A stretch of DNA of 24,139 bases, taken from positions 163,525 through 187,663 of the forward strand of contig JAOZRH010000001.1 of assembly GCA_029931905.1 (NCBI GenBank), in the 5' to 3' direction. The translations under genes and the position numbers were made by a program. Source of the stretch: Fidelibacterota bacterium. Its GTDB lineage: Bacteria; Fidelibacterota; Fidelibacteria; Fidelibacterales; Fidelibacteraceae. Shown here one piece after another: positions 18,114 through 24,139 of the stretch (position 1 is the stretch's first letter; each line of letters begins with the position of its first letter). The notes beneath the pieces were generated by a model. That model saw only the letters and a list, made by a program, of their open reading frames with translations. It was not told the origin of the DNA and searched no databases.

Positions 18114-19964
18114 TTATTTATTTAATCCTGTCATCAATGCACCCATTGCCATATTTACTTTAGTATCTTCTTTCTTATTCTGTGCTTGTTGATAGAATTG
18201 TAAATCCAGCCCAGATAAATTCTGATCATTAGCAATCAATAGCTGTTTCAATGTTCGACTCTTAATAGTATCATTAATTTCTATTGTCTTTTCCTTTTTT
18301 GCCCTCTTATAACGATTTGTATTCTGTTTCTAATATGCTTTAAGAAATTTAAGAATCTTCCTATTACCTTTTTGTTTAGATTTTGCCTGTTCTAATATCT
18401 CAACAGTGAATACACAAATAGCGGTTGCCATCAATAAATCATCATGTTCTAATCCAACCGGTTTACCACGGGCTTTGATTACAAATTTCTGTGCTTCATC
18501 AATTAAATCTTCTGGTAACCTATCAGCTTTATATAACAAATTTGATAATGTTATTAATGCACGTTTCCTTGTTGATTCCGTGGTGACAAATCCAAGCTTA
18601 TGTGGTTTACCATCCTTATCTAAATCAAACTCATATGAATCAGTCTTCCTAATATATCTAATGTTTGGCAATAATAAATACTCTAATTCATTTTCTTCAA
18701 ACTTCTTAATTAAATAAAATCCCCTATTACGTTCAATCATTATTTTAGCACGTTGATCTGTATTAGTATTACGGTAATACTTGGATAACTCTACTAATGT
18801 ATCATAAGGATTTAGCCTTGTTAAACAGGTACCCTCAATACGAGCCTTTGTTAAATTATATACTGCGATTGCATTATAGTGTGACCCCTCTTCCTGCACA
18901 TCGACTGTTAAAAAATAATCATCAGTTTTACATCTGGTATAATAAATCTTAACAATATTTTCAATAACATCAATTTCTTTTTGCTGTTCAATTGCCATTA
19001 ACTTTTCATCATGAAAATATGTATCATGGGGTAATATCTATTTCATGTTAAGCTCAGTATCCATTGATTTCTTTTCGTAATTCAATAGTTTACACTGTTC
19101 ATCATACTATGCTTGATCTCTCCATGGAATTGTATCCTATGCACCCTCTACTAATCGGAATCCAGACCCTTCCATCCCTTTTAACTTAGCATTCTGTATC
19201 ATCTTATAAAACCAACTACCATATAAATTAGGGGTTGACAATACAATCATCTTACCTTTGGTTGCTGAAATTGTAAATAATGCTGCTTTATAAATAGACT
19301 CGATACCATCAATATAATCAGCTTCATCTGCAATTAACCATGTGGCAGACTGAGAACGACCCGATTGTCTTCCTGAAGTTTGTGCAATTATCTTTGATGC
19401 ATTACGCCTACCACCCAATACTAATTCTTTTTCATTTCTTTTCTGTTCTGTTCGTCTAAGAAAGAATGGTAATGAATCATACATGAATTTTAATTCACTT
19501 AATGTTTCCTTAGCATCCTTCTCTGTTTTAGAATATAATAGTACAGTCTTATTGTTCTGAAATGTCAAAAGAAATAATGAACATGCTAATGTGGTAGTGG
19601 TAAATCCAATTTGTCGGGATTTAGTACTAATCACTTTATCATCATTGAATATTGCAGATGCTAATTCTACTTGAATATCATACATAACAAACTTGATCAT
19701 ATCACCTAAACATCTGTCAAGTAAGATTTGTGGAATTAACGTAGGATCATCAAACTTATTCTTTACCTATACATATTCATTAATAAAATATAACTAATCA
19801 CTTTTACATTTCTCTTTCTCAGCTTTAATACTTGCAAGTGTCTTTTCTCCGGTCATCAAATATTTGAGCCACCTCTTATCAATTTCATTACAATCTCCAC
19901 TTTTATTACGAGCTTTCAATTGCTTGATCAATGTTAATGTTTTATTATCTATGGGTATTGCCAT
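18114..19964 (-). CDS. terL: Phage terminase large subunit, six in-frame TAG codons
   Basis: A single 617-codon frame runs from ATG at 19964 to TAA at 18114-18116. It contains six TAG codons (19794-19796, 19767-19769, 19137-19139, 19107-19109, 19038-19040, 18330-18332) and no internal TAA or TGA. The product packages DNA into the prohead. Residue positions: LYFINEYV near 58-65; Walker A SRQIGFTT at 116-123; Walker B LIADEAD with D213 E214; nuclease motif LTVDVQEEG with D355; and HDDLLMATAI with D508 D509. The total of 616 residues is close to T4 gp17 (610). With the standard code the ATPase and nuclease domains would be split into fragments. All segments share one frame. Confidence 0.9.
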
Positions 19965-20061
19965 ATATCTTTAACCATTTTATTTTTTTATTTAATTAAT
20001 TGATATATTATGATATAGAATTCATTTACAAAGTAAAATAAATAAAATAAAGTATTATTAA

Positions 20062-21216
20062 ATGTCCCAACGTAACATAAAATTGACAACAACTGAATTT
20101 ATTAATCGCGCAATTAAAATCCATGATAATAAATATGATTACTCAAAAGTTAAATATAAAGGTGCAAATTATAAAATTAAAATTGGTTGCCCATTTCATG
20201 GTGAATTTGAACAATATCCCAATAATCATTTAAGAACATCAGGTTGTCCTAAATGTGGCACAATTAAAGGTTCTGTTAAACTAACTAAATCATTATCTGA
20301 TATTATCAATAAAGCAAATAAAATCCATGATAATAAATGTGATTATCCTAAATGTACTAATATTATTTCATCTTATGAATTAGAAATACAAAATTTCCTT
20401 AATAATAATAATATTGAATTTATGGCATCAAATCGTTCGATTATTAAACCATATGAATTGGATATCATAATACCTCAATATAACCTTGCTATTGAATTTA
20501 ATAATCAATATTGGCATTCTGAACAAATGTTAAAAAAAAATAATAAATCAAACTCATATCATAAAATGAAAACTGATATGTGTAAACATGCAGGATACCA
20601 ACTATTAACTATATTTGAAAGTGAATGGGTAAATAATAAAGATATTATTAAATCTATTATATTAAATAAATGTAAACAAATTAAAACTAAATATCATGGT
20701 AGAAAATGCATTGTTAAATTGGTTAATAAAAATGCTGCTAAAATGTTTTTTGAATCTAATCATATTCAAGGTTATTCCAATGGTCAAAATATAGGACTGT
20801 ATTATAATAATATATTAGTGAGCTGTATCACTTTTAGTAAATATAAAAATTCATATAACCTTATACGTTTTGTCAATAAAAAATATACTATTGTACATGG
20901 TGCATTTGGTAAATTATTAAAATATTTTATTAATACTACATCATTTGATACAATATTTACATTTGCTGATAGAAGATATTTCGAAGGAAATGTATATTCA
21001 TTAAATGGATTCAAATTCGTTCATGATGTCTTACCTTCATATTATTATTTTAAAACTGGTAATGAACTATTGCATAAAAGAAATTATCAACATAAAAGGC
21101 TATCTGTTAAATTAAATAATTATGATAGTAACTTAACTGAATACCAAAATATGTTAAATCATAACTATAATAGAATATGGGATTGTGGTAAAATTAAATA
21201 TGAATTGAAATGCTAA
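20062..21216 (+). CDS. EDxHD homing endonuclease with DUF723-type repeat
   Basis: A 384-residue protein. Residues 8-62 form a DUF723-type zinc-binding repeat (TEFINRAIKIHDNKYDYSKV, CPFHGEFEQ, CPKCG). A second, truncated repeat (KANKIHDNKCDYPKC) follows. The nuclease part has SSYELEIQNFL, YELDIIIPQYNLAIEFNNQY and WHSE, then YHKMKTDMCKHAGYQLLTIF and ESEW, the Vsr-like EDxHD layout of I-Bth0305I-type enzymes. Such enzymes spread by cutting intron- or intergenic-minus alleles. It lies between divergent terL and the next virion gene and contains no TAG. It has no Shine-Dalgarno that I can see; the upstream 100 bp is almost pure A/T. Confidence 0.8.
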   Translation: MSQRNIKLTTTEFINRAIKIHDNKYDYSKVKYKGANYKIKIGCPFHGEFEQYPNNHLRTSGCPKCGTIKGSVKLTKSLSDIINKANKIHDNKCDYPKCTNIISSYELEIQNFLNNNNIEFMASNRSIIKPYELDIIIPQYNLAIEFNNQYWHSEQMLKKNNKSNSYHKMKTDMCKHAGYQLLTIFESEWVNNKDIIKSIILNKCKQIKTKYHGRKCIVKLVNKNAAKMFFESNHIQGYSNGQNIGLYYNNILVSCITFSKYKNSYNLIRFVNKKYTIVHGAFGKLLKYFINTTSFDTIFTFADRRYFEGNVYSLNGFKFVHDVLPSYYYFKTGNELLHKRNYQHKRLSVKLNNYDSNLTEYQNMLNHNYNRIWDCGKIKYELKC

Positions 21217-21225
21217 CTTAATTAT

Positions 21226-21320
21226 ATTCTGTCAAATTGCAATATCACCTAATAATTATGGAATTATGACTATACATAATTATAAAAACATTCTGTCAAA
21301 TTGCAATATCACCTAATAAT
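21226..21320 (+). repeat. Two exact 31-bp direct repeats after the homing endonuclease
   Basis: The unit begins ATTCTGTCAAATTGCAATAT and ends CACCTAATAAT. It occurs at 21226-21256 and 21290-21320, 64 bp apart. It could be an insertion scar, a protein-binding site or a paired RNA processing signal. No gene is seen between 21217 and 21393. Confidence 0.85.
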
Positions 21321-21393
21321 CTATATATGGCATTAATTAATACAATTAATTAATTAAAATAGAAGAATTAGATAAAATGATAGGTATATAAAA

Positions 21394-22236
21394 ATGAAGA
21401 CCGTTGAAGATTTACAAAATGAATTATCAATAACATATGGTAACTTAATCAGTAGTATGACACCACCTGAATTAACTACTATCATGGCATTCCTATTAAC
21501 TACATTTGCTGATGACTTCCCTATTGTTAAATCAATCATCTATAAGTATGATATGTTAGATACAACTAACGGCACATATAAAGAGTATCTGTTAAACATA
21601 GATGATGACTTTCTTGAGATCAAATATTTATTACCCATTAAACCAAAGGATACCATATTGTATTCTATTATCTTACAGAATGATATGGTAAATGGGTTCA
21701 TGTCTCTTGAAGAAAGCTTTGCTATACAAATGGCATCCGATTATATCAATAGCATGTCATCTTATTATGTACCAAAGAAACCAATCATTCTTACTGATAG
21801 TGTAGGTGAGTTCGTAAGTATTAATAAAGACTGTATACTATTGTCACTATGTGAAAGAGTTATCAATCCATCAAATATTCCAGAGCATACCTATACGGTA
21901 TTAAGAGCATATGCATTATACAAGTTCATTGACTTCATTCTTAATCGAACATTTGGTAATACATTACACATGAACAATCAGATCTTTGAATTGATGTATG
22001 ACAACATTGCTGCGGATATGACATCAGATGGGGGTGCAGAAGGTATAGCTTCCGTATCACTTGGTGGATTAAGTGTATCATTTGATAACAAACTTAACTC
22101 ATATGCATCTACGCTTGGTAGTCTTGCAGCACAAACGACTAATCCTACATTCGTTGCTGAAATGAATAAAGCACGTGCTATTGCATATAAAGCTTTTAAA
22201 CGTAAGAAGAATGTATATTATAATTACCAATTCTGA
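21394..22236 (+). CDS. Putative virion protein, head-tail connector or neck
   Basis: A 280-residue protein starting MKTVEDLQNELSITYGNLIS. The predicted helical body has long amphipathic segments (YTVLRAYALYKFIDFILNRT). It is followed by EGIASVSLGGLSVSFDNKL (about 228-246) and a helical, basic C-terminus (MNKARAIAYKAFKRKK). The GIxSxSxGGLSVSFD stretch recalls the C-terminal part of head-tail adaptor proteins, and its location by terL fits a virion role, but this is inference. It has no TAG codon. A weak ribosome site, GATAGG, precedes the ATG. It ends 11 bases before the next gene. Confidence 0.5.
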   Translation: MKTVEDLQNELSITYGNLISSMTPPELTTIMAFLLTTFADDFPIVKSIIYKYDMLDTTNGTYKEYLLNIDDDFLEIKYLLPIKPKDTILYSIILQNDMVNGFMSLEESFAIQMASDYINSMSSYYVPKKPIILTDSVGEFVSINKDCILLSLCERVINPSNIPEHTYTVLRAYALYKFIDFILNRTFGNTLHMNNQIFELMYDNIAADMTSDGGAEGIASVSLGGLSVSFDNKLNSYASTLGSLAAQTTNPTFVAEMNKARAIAYKAFKRKKNVYYNYQF

Positions 22237-22247
22237 TAGGTATTAAT

Positions 22248-22844
22248 ATGAATTATCAAAAAGAAATAACCACTAATCTAATGGATTACTTAATGGATGG
22301 ATTAATGGATTCAACCATCGTTGATTAGTTTGATGGAATTGCTTTTCCCGCTGCATCAATTAATGGTAAGCGATTCCAATTCATTCGTAAATATGAACAT
22401 GCAGAATCAATTAATGATGATAGTATTATTCCAGTATTATTGGTTACTACTCCGCAAATGTATTATCAAGGAAGAATACTATATAAAGGTAAATACCAAG
22501 ATCTTAAATCATTCTTAGTAACAAACAAACGTTCACATAAGCGTGTTAAATTCTTTGTTACACCAGACGTTAATCAGATTCAAGGTAATTACTTAGGAAC
22601 ATTAACATATAAGGTCAATATTGATTCATTAGCTATTCATGATCCATATGGATTCATTGCTGATGAGATTAATCAAATTGTTAAACTACTTTATTATAAG
22701 AAACAATCAGGTCATTATTATTCATTTACAATAGATGATAAACCTTTCTTCTTTGTCCCCCAAACCATTACAACAATTGATCATGGGGCAATACTTCGTA
22801 GATTACTACACACTTATTCAATTCGTTCCTGTCACTTCGCATAA
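22248..22844 (+). CDS. Putative virion protein read through an in-frame TAG
   Basis: ATG at 22248 opens MNYQKEITTNLMDYLMDGLM. TAG lies at 22326-22328 (codon 27), and the frame continues FDGIAFPAASINGKRFQFIR to TAA at 22844, 198 residues in all. The codon use and hydropathy are continuous across the TAG, and there is no alternative start with a ribosome site before residue 60. The start lies close behind the 21394 gene, in the same transcript. I recognise no family; its place next to terL and the connector-like gene suggests a structural or morphogenesis role. Confidence 0.65.
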
Positions 22845-22894
22845 TATCAATTATAAAGCCTTGTTAAATTCTTAATGAGGCTACACTTTTTTCA

Positions 22895-22923
22895 TTGACA
22901 ATCCTTATTAAATTTGCTATATA
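22895..22923 (+). promoter_or_regulatory. Promoter of the third micropeptide, giving a leaderless start
   Basis: TTGACA, 17 bp, TATATA. The -10 ends 7 bases before the ATG at 22931, so transcription should begin at or next to the start codon. Confidence 0.65.
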
Positions 22924-22930
22924 TTTATAC

Positions 22931-22993
22931 ATGATTATTCTATTATTTATAAAACTGCTTGTAATTGTATTACTTCTTAGTTTGAAAAAATGA
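22931..22993 (+). CDS. 20-residue membrane micropeptide, copy C (stand-alone)
   Basis: The frame encodes MIILLFIKLLVIVLLLSLKK and stops at TGA. It is homologous to copies at 3256 and 16707 but is not next to a GP88 gene. No Shine-Dalgarno is present, and the promoter spacing implies a leaderless mRNA. An A6-TG-T8 stretch covers its stop. The Cys of copies A and B (position 7) is Ile here. The function is unknown. Confidence 0.7.
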   Translation: MIILLFIKLLVIVLLLSLKK

Positions 22994-23029
22994 TTTTTTT
23001 TACTTAACAATTAATATTGAGGAATTATA

Positions 23030-23329
23030 ATGAACAAAGAAACATACTTTAAAAACGTTAAACAATTAATGAAGATTTGTGGTAAAATGGTAGGGCATCA
23101 TGTATATATTCATTGTGATGCATTAAAACATTTCAAAATTGACCTATATGAATTCATTGTTAAATTAGTAGATGATATAAAGGTTGATCACGACTTCAAC
23201 GTTGTTAAATTATCTACTAAGGCATATGAAGTATCCTTGTTAAATTATCCAACATTCTATAAAAAATTTCACCCCACTTTATCAAGATCTACAAATATTG
23301 AGTTGGAATCCTATAAAACTAAATCATAA
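23030..23329 (+). CDS. Small protein resembling the N-terminal domain of dnd-associated methyltransferases
   Basis: A 99-residue protein starting MNKETYFKNVKQLMKICGKM. VGHHVYIHCDAL (about 21-32) and FNVVKLSTKAYEVSLLNYPT (about 56-75) followed by FYKKFHPTLSRS resemble the first domain of DNA-phosphorothioation-associated putative methyltransferases (GxxxYvH.saL; vvKl...vSfLxYpxFxxxxHPxL). Here the frame ends right after that domain. A methyltransferase domain of the same general family is at 2593-3174, about 20 kb away. ATG follows GAGGAATTATA. A partner role for the two proteins is only a guess. Confidence 0.5.
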   Translation: MNKETYFKNVKQLMKICGKMVGHHVYIHCDALKHFKIDLYEFIVKLVDDIKVDHDFNVVKLSTKAYEVSLLNYPTFYKKFHPTLSRSTNIELESYKTKS

Positions 23330-23596
23330 AATTATATTCAATGATGATACCTAATAATGTATTACAAAGTTTATATCAAAGTGAAATGGGTTGTTAAAGT
23401 CTAAAGATCTATTAGAACCACTGTTAAATCAACAAATTGAAATTACTAAAATGATTTGTCATGCTCCTTCACTCTTTATTACGGTGGTACCCGATATTCA
23501 ATAAATTCTTTGATGATAATTGAAAATACCTGTTACTGTACAAATTTTTATACAGAATCAATAGCCCTGTTAGATAGACTATAATAGTATATAGAC

Positions 23597-23618
23597 GGAC
23601 CTGTTGGGCCCTTTTTTT
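23597..23618 (+). terminator. Weak hairpin with T7 tract
   Basis: GGACC and GGGCC can pair with one mismatch around TGTT and are followed by C and seven T. Confidence 0.4.
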
Positions 23619-23937
23619 ATAGGGACAGTTATCATGGACTTCTTCAATTTTATATAGAAATAATATTCTTCCAGATTTTGGGGTTTATATATGGGTTAAT
23701 ATTCAAATATGAGGATATTATGAACGAACAAACTAAAGATACACTGAAATAATCTACTATCGTTCTTTAAATGTCTATAGGAAGGATTCCATGCATTAAT
23801 AAGTGCAATCATTGGGGTAATTTTCGATTGAAACAGGTCTGTTAAACTAACTTTACTTGAAAATTTTTCCAAAGAAAATTTTTAATTTCCGTGTATGGAA
23901 AAAATAGGTCTGTTAAACAAATGTGGCTATATATAAG

Positions 23938-23981
23938 AATATTCTTTGAGGAATTGATGATACTGTTCCCCAAAGAATATT
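23938..23981. other. Long imperfect hairpin in the gene-poor tail
   Basis: AATATTCTTTGAGGAA pairs with TTCCCCAAAGAATATT (16 positions, one mismatch) around a 12-base loop. No T tract follows, so it is not a typical terminator. Confidence 0.6.
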
Positions 23982-24114
23982 ATCATTATAATTACTTGTT
24001 AAATTGGTACAATTACTATTGTGGTAGCATAATCTAATCATTTCTTCATATACTTCTGGTCCTGTCATATTTAGTACCTATTTAATAATTGATTAACATT
24101 TTAATATTTATTCA

Positions 24115-24139
24115 TTGACAACATCTGTTAAATAGTGTA
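24115..24139 (+). promoter_or_regulatory. Promoter cut by the window edge
   Basis: TTGACA, a 17-bp spacer, then TA at the last two bases. The remaining -10 and its gene would lie beyond the window. Confidence 0.45.

Larger units (their letters stand above)
23330..24139. other. Gene-poor right end
   Basis: No gene longer than 40 codons with a ribosome site was found on either strand, even with TAG read as sense. Small frames exist: MMIPNNVLQSLYQSEMGC at 23341, a 36-codon TTG frame at 23391 in a different phase, and a 38-codon frame beginning MWLYIRIFFEEL in the hairpin region at 23922. Two GGTCTGTTAAAC motifs and one strong hairpin are present. It may be decayed coding sequence or regulatory DNA. 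Confidence 0.4.

Noticed and set aside
18330..19700. Terminase as two or more separate genes or a pseudogene under the standard code
   Set aside because: All pieces share one phase, the only interrupting codon is TAG, all catalytic motifs are intact and the total length matches the family.
20062..21216. TGA or TAA recoding
   Set aside because: No conserved gene in the window needs an internal TGA or TAA to be read as sense; both end many clear genes.
23341..23503. Two short frames joined by a possible -1 shift
   Set aside because: No slippery sequence is seen at the junction and a TGA blocks the second phase just upstream, so decayed sequence is more likely.

Overview
The window looks like part of a large, very AT-rich tailed-phage genome. 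It carries a T4-type large terminase subunit (TerL), putative virion genes beside it, two families of homing endonuclease, ThyX, phage-type small hypotheticals and a phage-encoded tmRNA. Almost every early-type transcription unit starts from a near-identical sigma70-like promoter (TTGACA, 17-18 bp, TATCTT/TACATT/TATGGT) followed by an AAGGGG-type Shine-Dalgarno. Two proteins have PEP-CTERM sorting tails, which suggests a Gram-negative host with an exosortase system. No host gene is visible to name it.

Layout. Positions 1-11 kb are an accessory block, mostly on the minus strand: a zinc-ribbon fragment and a SLOG protein (plus strand), a DUF932 protein, a SAM methyltransferase, a GP88-family protein with a 20-residue membrane micropeptide, many small unknown genes, a plus-strand ThyX and an ADP-ribosyltransferase-like protein. 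Positions 11.1-17.9 kb run on the plus strand: a paralogue of the 4.1-4.6 kb gene, a DUF2958 protein, the tmRNA, an HNH endonuclease interrupted by TAG, a strongly structured RNA/terminator, small phage genes, two PEP-CTERM proteins and a second GP88 plus micropeptide pair. Positions 18.1-22.8 kb hold TerL (minus), an EDxHD homing endonuclease and two putative virion genes (plus). The last 1.3 kb has a third micropeptide copy, a small methyltransferase-associated domain protein and a gene-poor tail.

The central result is stop-codon recoding. TerL is one 616-residue frame only if six in-frame TAG codons are read as sense. The frame contains no internal TAA or TGA, and the conserved terminase motifs are spread across the pieces. 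A PEP-CTERM gene, a putative virion gene and the HNH gene also carry in-frame TAG codons. The early-type genes in the left block contain no internal TAG. This fits phages in which TAG is reassigned (often to Gln) and used mainly in late genes. No suppressor tRNA is visible here. The tmRNA reading frame ends in UGA-UAA, so it would still terminate if UAG were suppressed.

The second notable system is a repeated two-gene cassette, a GP88-family Cys-rich protein followed at once by a 20-residue membrane peptide. It occurs twice on opposite strands, and a third copy of the peptide has its own promoter and an apparently leaderless start. All calls are from reading the sequence. Family names come from remembered motifs, not from searches.
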